Position numbers and translations under genes: made by a program. Below the pieces are notes generated by a model. That model did no database searches. It was not told the DNA's origin and saw only the letters and a list, made by a program, of their open reading frames with translations. Below, one piece after another: positions 35,306-44,465 of a stretch of DNA of 64,000 nucleotides. Positions within the stretch are counted from its first letter, which is position 1; each line of letters starts with the position of its first letter. This DNA is from DASRWI01 sp035654655 (lineage in GTDB: Bacteria; Bacteroidota; Ignavibacteria; Ignavibacteriales; Ignavibacteriaceae): NCBI GenBank assembly GCA_035654655.1, contig DASRWI010000016.1:1-64000 (forward strand), given 5' to 3'.

Positions 35306-35938
35306 ATGACTTTCATCGTTTACTATTTTATCCTAACAGCTTGTATTGTGGTTTCAGAAAAAGTTTATGAATCAAAAAATTATAACAACACAATGTTGAA
35401 TTACATACAGCTTATTGATTCATCGAATACTATAAAACAATTAGATGCATTATCAAAAGGCTTTGAAACGATAGCTGAAAAAGAAGAAAATGATTGGCTT
35501 CCATATTATTATGCAGGTTATGTGGATGTTAGAAAAAGTATGTTAGAAAAAGATAAGACTTATAAAGATACATATTTAAATCAGGCAGATAAATTTATTA
35601 GCATAGCTGATTCTCTTGAACCTGGTAATAGTGAAATAATAACTTTGAAAGCATTATCAACAGCTATAAGAATTTCCATTGATCCTGAAAAAAGATTATC
35701 CAAATACGATGAAAAATTTAATCAAAATATTGAATTAGCTTTGATAAAAAATCCAAAAAATCCCAGACCTGAATTACTAAAAGGACAAATGATATATTAC
35801 TATCATTCACAAGAATTATATAGTGCAAAGACTTTGTTAGAAGCCTCATTAAAAAAATATAACGAATTTGAATTAGAAGATGATTTATATCCAAATTGGG
35901 GAAAAGACCAACTCGAACTACTCTTAATGAAGATTTAA
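35306..35938 (+). CDS. Exported TPR-like protein, second of the tandem pair
   Basis: A 210-residue homolog of the preceding gene: YIQLIDSSNTIKQLDALSKG, WLPYYYAGYV, ADSLEPGNSEI, NPRPELLKGQMIYYYHSQ and AKTLLEASLKKYNEF match it block by block. The N-terminus differs: the short hydrophobic segment ends in LTAC, which may be a lipobox (Cys13), although no basic residue precedes it. The ATG has AGGA upstream. The pair looks like a tandem duplication with one soluble periplasmic and one possibly lipid-anchored copy. No catalytic motif was seen. Confidence 0.72.
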   Translation: MTFIVYYFILTACIVVSEKVYESKNYNNTMLNYIQLIDSSNTIKQLDALSKGFETIAEKEENDWLPYYYAGYVDVRKSMLEKDKTYKDTYLNQADKFISIADSLEPGNSEIITLKALSTAIRISIDPEKRLSKYDEKFNQNIELALIKNPKNPRPELLKGQMIYYYHSQELYSAKTLLEASLKKYNEFELEDDLYPNWGKDQLELLLMKI

Positions 35939-35944
35939 AATGAA

Positions 35945-35971
35945 AGAGGCGGATAAAAAAAATCCGCCTCT
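35945..35971. terminator. Terminator between convergent genes
   Basis: AGAGGCGGAT (35945-35954), seven-A loop, ATCCGCCTCT (35962-35971). It can end transcripts from both the TonB-linked pair (plus) and the large T9SS gene (minus; TTTCATTTT follows on that strand). Confidence 0.75.
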
Positions 35972-36000
35972 CTACTAAGGAGCACTATGGGAACAATCTA

Positions 36001-39000
36001 TTACTTCATTAGAACCATTTTCTTAATACTTGAGAAATCTCCAGCTGTCATTTGATAGAAATAAACACCTGATGATAATCTGCTTGCATTAAATTCTACT
36101 GTATAGTTTCCTGCTTCCTGAACCTGATTAACCAACTGAGCTACTTTTTCACCTAATGAATTGTAAATAGCAACTTCAACTAAACCTGCTTTTGCAACTG
36201 CATAGCTAATTGTTGTTGAAGGGTTAAATGGGTTAGGATAATTTTGAGTTAAGCTGAATTCTACAGGAACTGTACCAACTGCATTGCCATTAGCTTTTGA
36301 AACTATTGCATTATTATAACTATCTCTTGCAATAACATTAGCAATAGAAACGCTGCCTTGACCTCTTAATACTAAGTAAGCAATAACGCCATTAGCATTC
36401 ACACTTTGTTGTTCGCCAATTACTGCTGCGTCAAAAGTAATGATTCCATTTTCCTGTTTTGCAGCTGCAAAAGTCATTTCATTGTCAAGCTGACCAGCTT
36501 TTTCAACTCTAACTAATTGCATATTTGAAGCAAATATCATACTTAAAGCTCTTAAGTCAACAACATTACCGCTAACTGTAATAGGAACTCTGATTTCCTG
36601 ACCATTAACTACAGGAGCATCAGCTGCGAAAAGAAGATTTTGTTCAGCTTTTTTAGGTAACTGATTATTAGCTGATTTACCATAACCAATTGCAAAGATT
36701 GCTAAATCTTCAAATTCTATTTTTCCATCTGGTGTCGGCATTGCGAAATAATTACCACTTGCATTAGTTGGACCAACATCAAATTTTGTTTTGAACAAAG
36801 GCTGAGCAGTTACTGACCAATATGCAGGAGCAAAAGCAAATAAATCTGCTTGATTAACTAAACCATCACCAATTGTATTAACATCAGTGTCTGCATCTTT
36901 AACAAAGTCACCTAAGTACATTTTTACAGCACCAGGAGTTGTTGTAGCAAAAACACTTGTTTGTTCATCATTCTGATAGAATCTGAAATCAATATTATCT
37001 AACATTACATAATTGTAACCAGGTTTGGTTATGTTTAATGTAATTTTAGCTAAATATTTCTGTCCATCAGGAGTAACATTGATTGTGGAGCCAAGATTAG
37101 CTGCATTAACTGTAACTTCACCAGCAATATTTGTTTGCTTTAAAGTATTACTTAATAAGTTTCCATCTTCTAAAGAAACAAAGCTTGCCTTTGTTGCATC
37201 CCATTTAATTTTGAAATCAGCTGCAAATAAACCTTGATTTCCTACAGGAAGCACATAGAAAGTAACAGGCATACTCGTATAGGTCCAATCATCTGAAGTT
37301 GGATCAGCATTATTATGATTGTACCAGATATTATCGTTAACGTTTGCAATATTCATTGTTACATAAACTGCTAATGGATTTGTTGGATTAACAAATGCAA
37401 ATGGAGTAAAGTGGTCAGTTGTAAAAGTATATGTTTGAGCTGTTGCATCAAATGTACCATTTACAGCAACCCAACCTGAACCATCTTCATAATACATAAC
37501 TTCAGTTGTTGATGAAAATCCAGTTAAACCAACAGTGCTAAGTACTATTGTAACATTAAAAGTATGGTCTGTTAAACCAGGAGCATCAATTGTTAAGAAC
37601 AATGAAGGATTAGCTCCTGCTGGTAAAGTACCAGTACCTGATGGTTGTGTAGTTGAACGGTCAATAGCCAAACTTCCTGGTGTACCAGCCGGAAGAGTAT
37701 TGAAAGTAGCAGTAGTACCAATGGTATTAAATACTATAGGAGTTCCCAAAACAATTGGTTGTACTTCAGGCATACCAACCCAAGGAGTATAATCAACATT
37801 ACCTAAAATTCTTGTTGCTAATATAGTAGCATCATCAGTACCCCAATCATTATTTTCAGCATTTACAGGGTATGTTCCAGCAGCAGAATAATTTTCAAAA
37901 GATTTTACAGTTCCAATAAATTGGTTATTATTTAAAACCATATTTTCAGCATTATAACAAGCTGCTTGTTCATATAAATTATTTTTGAAAATATTGTTGG
38001 TAATAGTTTCATTTGATGAATTATCATTACTTGCACCAACATTATTTGCTTCAAATAAATTATTGGTTACAGAAATGTTATTATCCATCTGGAAGTACAC
38101 ACCAGTTGCCCAACCAGTAAATTTATTTCCATCAATAGTAAGCTGTTGATTATTAACATTCATATCTGTAATAAAAGCTCTACCTGCAAAAGGAGAAACA
38201 GCATTTTGAATAAAGATGTTATTTTTAACAGTGATATTATTAAACAAACCATTATTAACCCATATTGCTGCTAAATCATTACCAGCAGCAGGAGCATTGT
38301 GGAATGTCAAACCGTTAAATTCAACATCAGAAGCCTGAACGCTAACTCCGCCACCATTAATAATGGTTTCAGCTGCACGTGTACCGCTATAAGGGATGTC
38401 CTTATTTGCGCCATAAATCTTAACAGATTTATTTACTACAAAGTTTCCATCAAATGTACCGGCATCAACGAAAATATTTTTTCCAGCTTCAATATTTGAA
38501 ACTGCATCAGCAATTTTCATTGTACCATAAACATAAAGGTTACCAGTAGCTAATTCTTTAGTATAATAATTTATAACATAAGGAAGATTAGCCAACTTTG
38601 CTTCTGCTAATGTTCTTTTATAGAAATTGTAATTTCCATAATTAATAATATGAGTATACTCTGTTTGATGAACATTGGTAACTGGAATACCATTAGCAAT
38701 TTCAGAATAGAAAGAATTAGTTTCGCCTAAGCTATTAACTCCCGATAATGTAATATTATCTGAACCACCAGGATGAAATCCATTGGTATAAATTGCAACT
38801 CCACCCCAGGCATTTCCTGAAGTAGTTAAATTAGAAAGAGTAATATTTTGGCAATCAGTCAAAGCAATACCAACACCATTAGTAGTACCTTGAACATTCA
38901 TATTGTTAATAACAGAATTGCTTATTCCATTAAGATCTAAACCTGATTTTTTTGCATTCTTTATTGTTAAGTTTTCAAACAATAAATTGGAATGTATAGT

Positions 39001-40026
39001 TGAAGCAACCTCCGAACTTGCGTGTATTGGATAACCAAGCTGTGTTGTCGGATCTAAGTCCATTGTGAAGTTTCTTAAAGTGATTCCAGAAGCATCAGGT
39101 TGAATTCCCCAACTTGAACCTGTAGGTTTTAAAATAACACCATCTCTACTTTCACCTTGTAGAGTAATTCCTTTATCTATTCTTAAAGTACCGTTCCACT
39201 TAAAAGTACCATTTGATAAAGTAATTGTATTGCCATTTACTGATTCATTAATTGCTGTAAATAAATTTTCATAATATTTATTTTGTGTAGAATTCCATAT
39301 TTTTGAAACAACTTCTAAGTTATCAAAATAAATATCATATGATTCAAAGGCTTGTTGATCTGAGGTTAACATTGGATCGCCAAAGTTATATCCCTGAAGA
39401 ATTATATCATTTAATTTAACGTTTTCTAAATTAGAAATAGAGTGAACTAATTCATTATTAATGTAATATTTATAACCATCAGCATTCATTTCAAATTTAA
39501 AATTGACCCATGTTCCATATTTATCAGATGTAATTGCAAAATCAATCCAGGAACCATCAGAGGAGTTATAAACTCTAAAAGTTGGATTAGTGCCTGTTGT
39601 ATTTGCAAAACCAATAATTGGATATGCAGATGCAACACCATTAGCATCTACCATTGTACCCCAAATATCAGCTCTACGATGATTTGTTGCCCAATCTGCA
39701 GGTATATAAATATTAACTGAAACAGATGAATTTAATGCATTACCTAAATCAAATTTTCTACCTTGGGTATTATAAAAAGTACCTGTTTGCCCATTTGGTC
39801 TACGATCTGCAGCATCATCTCTGCTAATGCTTAATTTTAAGCAATTTTCAGTACCAAAAACGAACTTTTCAAAAGCCGCTGGTCTATATCTATCAGGATA
39901 CCAAGCATTTGGAGCTTGCACATTTGATAGAACAGGATTTGTATCGAATGTTTCGACAAAATAATTTTGTCCAAAATTCGATACAGTCATCATTAGGATG
40001 ACCAAGAACGAAAATAAACGTCTCAT
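36001..40026 (-). CDS. Large T9SS-secreted parallel beta-helix protein with cohesin-like and dockerin-like domains
   Basis: A 1341-residue surface or extracellular protein. After the signal peptide (MRRLFSFLVILMMTVSNFGQ) come a LamG/concanavalin-like domain (about 25-245) and a right-handed beta-helix of the pectate-lyase type (about 260-760, with repeated N-N-x-F/I turns such as NITVKNNIFIQN and ISVTNNLFEANN). A beta-sandwich linker follows, then a cohesin-like domain (about 895-1035), two dockerin-like Ca2+ loops (about 1039-1118; DADTDVNTIGDGLVNQADLF and PDGKIEFEDLAIF), a second cohesin-like domain (about 1130-1250) and a type IX secretion sorting tail (about 1257-1341; NYPNPFNPSTTISY ... 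GVYFYQM). Polysaccharide binding or cleavage is inferred; no lyase catalytic residue could be assigned. ATG with GGGA upstream. Confidence 0.85.
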   Translation of the reverse strand: MRRLFSFLVILMMTVSNFGQNYFVETFDTNPVLSNVQAPNAWYPDRYRPAAFEKFVFGTENCLKLSISRDDAADRRPNGQTGTFYNTQGRKFDLGNALNSSVSVNIYIPADWATNHRRADIWGTMVDANGVASAYPIIGFANTTGTNPTFRVYNSSDGSWIDFAITSDKYGTWVNFKFEMNADGYKYYINNELVHSISNLENVKLNDIILQGYNFGDPMLTSDQQAFESYDIYFDNLEVVSKIWNSTQNKYYENLFTAINESVNGNTITLSNGTFKWNGTLRIDKGITLQGESRDGVILKPTGSSWGIQPDASGITLRNFTMDLDPTTQLGYPIHASSEVASTIHSNLLFENLTIKNAKKSGLDLNGISNSVINNMNVQGTTNGVGIALTDCQNITLSNLTTSGNAWGGVAIYTNGFHPGGSDNITLSGVNSLGETNSFYSEIANGIPVTNVHQTEYTHIINYGNYNFYKRTLAEAKLANLPYVINYYTKELATGNLYVYGTMKIADAVSNIEAGKNIFVDAGTFDGNFVVNKSVKIYGANKDIPYSGTRAAETIINGGGVSVQASDVEFNGLTFHNAPAAGNDLAAIWVNNGLFNNITVKNNIFIQNAVSPFAGRAFITDMNVNNQQLTIDGNKFTGWATGVYFQMDNNISVTNNLFEANNVGASNDNSSNETITNNIFKNNLYEQAACYNAENMVLNNNQFIGTVKSFENYSAAGTYPVNAENNDWGTDDATILATRILGNVDYTPWVGMPEVQPIVLGTPIVFNTIGTTATFNTLPAGTPGSLAIDRSTTQPSGTGTLPAGANPSLFLTIDAPGLTDHTFNVTIVLSTVGLTGFSSTTEVMYYEDGSGWVAVNGTFDATAQTYTFTTDHFTPFAFVNPTNPLAVYVTMNIANVNDNIWYNHNNADPTSDDWTYTSMPVTFYVLPVGNQGLFAADFKIKWDATKASFVSLEDGNLLSNTLKQTNIAGEVTVNAANLGSTINVTPDGQKYLAKITLNITKPGYNYVMLDNIDFRFYQNDEQTSVFATTTPGAVKMYLGDFVKDADTDVNTIGDGLVNQADLFAFAPAYWSVTAQPLFKTKFDVGPTNASGNYFAMPTPDGKIEFEDLAIFAIGYGKSANNQLPKKAEQNLLFAADAPVVNGQEIRVPITVSGNVVDLRALSMIFASNMQLVRVEKAGQLDNEMTFAAAKQENGIITFDAAVIGEQQSVNANGVIAYLVLRGQGSVSIANVIARDSYNNAIVSKANGNAVGTVPVEFSLTQNYPNPFNPSTTISYAVAKAGLVEVAIYNSLGEKVAQLVNQVQEAGNYTVEFNASRLSSGVYFYQMTAGDFSSIKKMVLMK

Positions 40027-40061
40027 AGATTTTTCCCTATATTGTTTTAGAACTTGAGGTA

Positions 40062-40094
40062 TTAAAGGGAAATGCTTTGTGATAGATTTTTCAT
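40062..40094 (-). CDS. Possible 10-residue leader peptide upstream of the T9SS gene
   Basis: ATG at 40094 with AAAGGAATACCT before it opens a frame MKNLSQSISL that stops at 40062, 35 bases before the ATG of the large secreted protein. Spacing resembles a translated leader, but ten codons arise easily by chance. Confidence 0.2.
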   Translation of the reverse strand: MKNLSQSISL

Positions 40095-40175
40095 AGGTAT
40101 TCCTTTCTGTTTGGTTGGCGCTAGAGATATTCCTTCTCTATTTAAAACATTATGGGCGTTACCGAAATATGGAAA

Positions 40176-40231
40176 ATGTGACACTTCTTCCCTCAATTTA
40201 CTCAATAGTAATTATAGCGATTATGTCACAT
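40176..40231. promoter_or_regulatory. Separated inverted ATGTGACA boxes (candidate Crp-type half-sites)
   Basis: ATGTGACA (40176-40183) and TGTCACAT (40224-40231) are perfect inverted copies 40 bases apart, about 150-200 bases before the T9SS gene start. TGTGA is the Crp half-site core. The spacing is too wide for one dimer, so two dimers, a DNA loop or chance are all possible. Confidence 0.35.
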
Positions 40232-40379
40232 CAATCTGAATGCCATTTAAATTTATTCATTTTTTGAGGGATAATTTAAGTTAAGAGTACTATGTGGAAG
40301 ATATTTTTATAATTATTTAAATAATTTTTAATAATCTTTAAAGAAGCTTAAGATTTATAATTGAAGATAGTTGATAATA

Positions 40380-40407
40380 AAAAAAGGCGGATATGAATCC
40401 GCCTTTT
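40380..40407 (-). terminator. Terminator of the HGSNAT-like gene
   Basis: AAAAGGCGGAT (40382-40392), loop ATGA, ATCCGCCTTTT (40397-40407). On the minus strand it lies just after the stop at 40413 and is followed by seven T. Confidence 0.92.
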
Positions 40408-40412
40408 CAAAT

Positions 40413-41567
40413 TTAAACTTTTATAAATATTTGTTTCTTATAGAATATCCACATTATAAATAACCAGAATAAAACATAAACTATTGCCCATGCTAATGAT
40501 GCATTTATTGGACTAAAAAATGGAACAAAGAAATTGTTATACAAAACTGCTTTCATATTTGTTTTTGTTCCATCAGCATTAGTAAAGAAAGGCATTGCCA
40601 TTACTCTTGCTAATGCACCGGATAACCAGAATACTGCAATAGCATTCATTCCGTAAATAATAAAAGGTTTGGTCCACCAGCCTCTATATCCTTTTACGTC
40701 TATCAACCAGTAACACATTGCAAAAAAGTGTAAAGCCATACCGCTTGTATAACAAACGTAACTACTTGTCCAAATTCCCTTATTTATAGGGAACCACATA
40801 TCCCAAATCATTCCAATAATAAGTAATGCATTTGCAATTACAAACATCCAAACAATTTTAACTGATGGTTCAATCTTTGTCCTTAACCAATGTCCCAACA
40901 ATATACCTGATAAACAGGTTGATATTGCAGGCAAAGTACTTAATATACCTTCAGGGTCCCAAACTTTTGAACCAGACCAAAGATTGCCGCCTAATACTGT
41001 TCTATCTAACCAGGCGCCCATATTAGTTGCCGGTTCAAGACTTGGATAACCTTGTCCCGGTACCGGAAGTAATTGCATTATGATAGCATAGATTATTAAA
41101 AATGAGCCTGCAAGAATGGCCTGAGTTTTTAAGTTAGTTTTCAAGAAAATAATCCCTGCAAAAAGATAGACAACTGCAATTCTCTGAAGTACACCGGGTA
41201 TTCTAATTTTCATAAAGTTATACCAATGAACTCCATCTTCACCAATCACGAAATAAGGAAAACTTGAAAGCAGTAACCCAAGAAGAAATATAATCGCACT
41301 TCTTTTTACTACCTGTAGAATAATTTTGTTTACATTATCTCCCCTCTCCTTTCTTTTTGTCAGTGAGAGAGTAATAGCAACTCCCACAATGAAAAGGAAA
41401 AAAGGAAATATTAAATCTGTTGGTGTAACTCCATGCCACTTAGCGTGACCTAAAGCCGGATATATTGCACTCCAACTTCCGGGATTGTTAACCAATATCA
41501 TCCCCATAATTGTGATACCTCTAAAGACATCCAAGGATAACAAGCGGTCAGATTTTTCAACACTCAT
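40413..41567 (-). CDS. HGSNAT-like membrane acyltransferase (DUF5009/DUF1624)
   Basis: A 384-residue integral membrane protein with about ten helices. The N-terminal block LLSLDVFRGITIMGMILVNN and the following GHAKWHGVTPTDLIFPFFLF are hallmarks of bacterial relatives of heparan-alpha-glucosaminide N-acetyltransferase; the His in HAKWHG corresponds to the proposed active-site region. These proteins are thought to acetylate sugars at the periplasmic face using cytoplasmic acetyl-CoA. The substrate is unknown. It is probably co-transcribed with the PLP enzyme gene 13 bases upstream, although the pairing makes no clear pathway. Confidence 0.85.
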   Translation of the reverse strand: MSVEKSDRLLSLDVFRGITIMGMILVNNPGSWSAIYPALGHAKWHGVTPTDLIFPFFLFIVGVAITLSLTKRKERGDNVNKIILQVVKRSAIIFLLGLLLSSFPYFVIGEDGVHWYNFMKIRIPGVLQRIAVVYLFAGIIFLKTNLKTQAILAGSFLIIYAIIMQLLPVPGQGYPSLEPATNMGAWLDRTVLGGNLWSGSKVWDPEGILSTLPAISTCLSGILLGHWLRTKIEPSVKIVWMFVIANALLIIGMIWDMWFPINKGIWTSSYVCYTSGMALHFFAMCYWLIDVKGYRGWWTKPFIIYGMNAIAVFWLSGALARVMAMPFFTNADGTKTNMKAVLYNNFFVPFFSPINASLAWAIVYVLFWLFIMWIFYKKQIFIKV

Positions 41568-41580
41568 TTTATTCTTTCTT

Positions 41581-42768
41581 TTATTTTATTGAACTTAATG
41601 CTATATCAAGATCCAGGATTAAATCATTTACGTTTTCAATTCCCACTGATAAACGAACTAAACCTTCAGAAATTCCTGCAGCTTTTCTTGCATCAGGACC
41701 CATTGAATAGTGAGTCATACTTGCCGGATGCTGGATTAAACTTTCAACTCCGCCTAAACTTACTGCCAATTGACATATTTTAACAGAATTCATTAAAGTC
41801 TTACCTGCTTCATATCCACCTTTAACTTCAAAGGTTATCATTCCGCCAGGACCTTTATGTTGTCTCTGTCCAAGTTCATATTGAGGATGAGATTTTAAAC
41901 CTGGGAAAGCAATACTCTCAATTTTCGGATGTTTTTCTAAAAATTCAGCAACAGTTTGAGCATTGCTGCAATGTCTTTCCATTCTTAAAGCTAATGTTTT
42001 AATTCCACGATGAACAAGGAAAGAATTAAATGGGTCAATTACTCCGCCAAATTGGTTTAAATGTTTTCTAAATATTGTATAAAGATCTTCATTTTTAACA
42101 ACTATAATTCCACCAACAACATCAGCATGACCATTTAAGAATTTTGTTAAGCTATGCATAACAACATCACATCCAAGTACTAATGGATTTTGAAGTGCAG
42201 GACTCATAAAAGTATTATCAACAGCAACAAGAGCATTGTTATTATGAGCAATTTCTGATATAGCTTTAAGGTCGGATATAGATAGAGTGGGGTTTCCCGG
42301 AGTCTCGACAAAAATTAATTTTGTATTTTTCTTTATTGCTTTTTTGACTTGTTCGACATCAGATGAATCAACAAAAGTAGATTCAACTCCAAACCTCTTC
42401 ATTATATTGGCTAATAAAGTTAAAGTAGGACCATACAAAGCAGATGAACAAACTACATGGTCACCAGCTTGGGTTAAAGCGCCAAAAATAGTATGAACTG
42501 CAGCCATACCGCTGCCGCATCCCAGACCTTTATGTCCTTGCTCCAATACAGCGATGCTATTTTCTAAAGCTTCAATGGTAGGATTAAGCATACGTGTATA
42601 GATATAACCTTTTTCTTCACCTGCAAAAAGATGAGCACCCTGTTCGGCATTTTTAAATTTAAAAGTAGATGTCTGATAAATAGGAGGAACCACAGCCCCA
42701 AATTCATATTCATCAATTCCAGCGTGTACACATTTAGTTTCGAAGTTCATAGAGGAAGTATTTTTCAT
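41581..42768 (-). CDS. PLP-dependent trans-sulfuration enzyme (methionine/cystathionine gamma-lyase family)
   Basis: A 395-residue Cys/Met-metabolism PLP enzyme. Seen: CVHAGIDEYEFGAVVPPIYQTSTF, YTRMLNPT, the cofactor-stacking tyrosine in SALYGP, VDNTFMSPALQNPL and the Schiff-base lysine in VMHSLTKFLNGH. The residue after SALYG is Pro where classical methionine gamma-lyase has Cys (YGCT), so cystathionine gamma-lyase, O-acetylhomoserine sulfhydrylase or a non-classical methionine gamma-lyase are all possible. The first ATG has only a weak GGTG site; a second ATG six codons later is an option. Confidence 0.85.
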   Translation of the reverse strand: MKNTSSMNFETKCVHAGIDEYEFGAVVPPIYQTSTFKFKNAEQGAHLFAGEEKGYIYTRMLNPTIEALENSIAVLEQGHKGLGCGSGMAAVHTIFGALTQAGDHVVCSSALYGPTLTLLANIMKRFGVESTFVDSSDVEQVKKAIKKNTKLIFVETPGNPTLSISDLKAISEIAHNNNALVAVDNTFMSPALQNPLVLGCDVVMHSLTKFLNGHADVVGGIIVVKNEDLYTIFRKHLNQFGGVIDPFNSFLVHRGIKTLALRMERHCSNAQTVAEFLEKHPKIESIAFPGLKSHPQYELGQRQHKGPGGMITFEVKGGYEAGKTLMNSVKICQLAVSLGGVESLIQHPASMTHYSMGPDARKAAGISEGLVRLSVGIENVNDLILDLDIALSSIK

Positions 42769-42860
42769 TATAGCACCAGATTAATTTTTTAAATGTTTTT
42801 ATTTTATTAAGAAAATTAAATCTTACAGCCATAAAAAGCTAATGAAATTTTAAGCTTTTT

Positions 42861-44465
42861 CTAATCTCTTCTATAAATATTTCTTAAATCTGACAATATA
42901 CTTTTTGCCAATGTTGGGTTTTCACGACTAATTGCTAATCCGTAATTGAAGGCTCCCGGGATGAATATATAATTATCGTGAAACTTTTTGCTCATTAATA
43001 ATTCATTATTTAATCCCCTATTACTCCATTCAGGCATCCAAATCATTACCGGCTTTTCTTTGATAAGGTAATCAATAATTTCATGGTTAATTGCAATTTC
43101 TTTATCCTGATTTCCTGTTAAATCAATGATTCTCAATCCCGGATTATATGCTCCAATATAACCAGGTTCGCCCGCAGCTATTTTCATATTCTTAGGAAAT
43201 TTCTTAAGATAATCGCTGAACTTCTCTCCCGCTTCCCAATTACCAATAAGAGGTAACTTAATTTTTTCTTTTTTATTTAAATTGTACTCACTTGAGCTTT
43301 TGGCTAATGAATTGCTATAAAATGGTTCGATAATAAAAGCACTTATTATTAGAACAACAACAAGTCCAATTATATAATAATTTTTCTCTTTAAATTTTAC
43401 AATCTTTTCTTCATCATCCATAAACTTAAATAAGCTTAAGAATGCTGGTACAATAATGAATGGCAACGAAGGGAAAAAATATCTCGCCTGATATCCATTA
43501 TTGTGAATAAAAAAGAAAAAACAAAAACAGGTTAACAATAGAGGGATAATAAAAGGAAGTAAAATTTTTTTCTTTGAAGAGCTATATGTAAATAATAATA
43601 TAATAATAAATGGAAGAGCATTTATTAAGAATATTCTAACGTATTCTATTGTATTCCATTCAGCAGAACTTAAGAATTTTTGAGAGTATCCTGATAATCT
43701 TACAAATAAAGTTAGTGGAACAATTAAGTGGAAATAGTAATATTTAATAATTACATCCACCAAGACAAAAAATATTAAATAACCATAGAATAACTTTACT
43801 GTTTTTCTATCAACTTCAAATGCATAATAAAATATTAGATATGGAAACAAAAACATATATATAGCATTATCAGACCTGATAAAATAAATTATAAAGGCAG
43901 ATACTGTTGCCGTAAATATTGCTCTTGTAGTTTGTAATCTTGCGGCATTATAAACTGTATAGATAAAAAATAAATTTCCTGTAAACGAGAGTATAGTCTC
44001 TAATCCATTAAGACTATGGAATGTATAACTTCCAAAAAAAATTAAATATGGAATAGTTAAACCTGCAAGAAAAAGTTTTTTAAAATCTAAGTCACCGACA
44101 ATTTTATTGATTAAAAAAGGTATGAACGGAAGAGTTAAAAACCCTATAATTGAAGATGCTGTTGTTAATACTCCGGATGGTGAAGTATCAGGCATAAGAA
44201 TTCTAAAAAATGCAACAACATAAACATAGGCTACACTTGTTATACCGTAAGATGGATGAAAATTTCTATTCCAGGTAAAGCCATATCCATCCAATAAATT
44301 TTGAGCATACCTGAAATAAATATATGGTCCATCAATCTTAATAATCCCTGGGACTAACAATTCAATACCCAAAACAAGAATAGAGATAAGAATTAATATT
44401 ATAGAATATAATCCTAATCTCCGTTTTAAAATATCTCGAGCCCTATCAATATAAAAAGCAAACAA
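42861..44465 (-). CDS. GT-C-type multi-spanning membrane glycosyltransferase
   Basis: A 534-residue membrane protein with about eleven helices and a C-terminal soluble part. The first loop after helix 1 (KIDGPYIYFRYAQNLLDGYG) fits the GT-C pattern D-x3-Y-xx-RYA-x-NL-xxG-x-G of PMT/ArnT-like transferases that use polyprenyl-phosphate sugars, and the C-terminal IIDLTG block is typical of the same group. One Asp remains where many members have two. The start appears to be TTG (44465); no in-frame ATG precedes the first helix, so the exact start is uncertain. It is divergent from a second GT-C gene at 44819. Confidence 0.65.
   Translation of the reverse strand: MFAFYIDRARDILKRRLGLYSIILILISILVLGIELLVPGIIKIDGPYIYFRYAQNLLDGYGFTWNRNFHPSYGITSVAYVYVVAFFRILMPDTSPSGVLTTASSIIGFLTLPFIPFLINKIVGDLDFKKLFLAGLTIPYLIFFGSYTFHSLNGLETILSFTGNLFFIYTVYNAARLQTTRAIFTATVSAFIIYFIRSDNAIYMFLFPYLIFYYAFEVDRKTVKLFYGYLIFFVLVDVIIKYYYFHLIVPLTLFVRLSGYSQKFLSSAEWNTIEYVRIFLINALPFIIILLFTYSSSKKKILLPFIIPLLLTCFCFFFFIHNNGYQARYFFPSLPFIIVPAFLSLFKFMDDEEKIVKFKEKNYYIIGLVVVLIISAFIIEPFYSNSLAKSSSEYNLNKKEKIKLPLIGNWEAGEKFSDYLKKFPKNMKIAAGEPGYIGAYNPGLRIIDLTGNQDKEIAINHEIIDYLIKEKPVMIWMPEWSNRGLNNELLMSKKFHDNYIFIPGAFNYGLAISRENPTLAKSILSDLRNIYRRD

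Larger units (their letters stand above)
40027..40412. other. Long leader of the T9SS gene and neighbouring intergenic DNA
   Basis: 386 bases with no full gene. Read on the minus strand it holds a pair of inverted ATGTGACA/TGTCACAT boxes, a small hairpin TAGAGA...TCTCTA (near 40129-40145), two AAGGAATA direct repeats and a possible 10-codon leader peptide (40094-40062). No known riboswitch was recognised. The terminator of the next minus-strand gene lies at its far end. Confidence 0.5.

Noticed and set aside
40081..40180. Known riboswitch in the leader of the T9SS gene
   Set aside because: No consensus of cobalamin, TPP, SAM, glycine, c-di-GMP or fluoride classes could be matched by eye.
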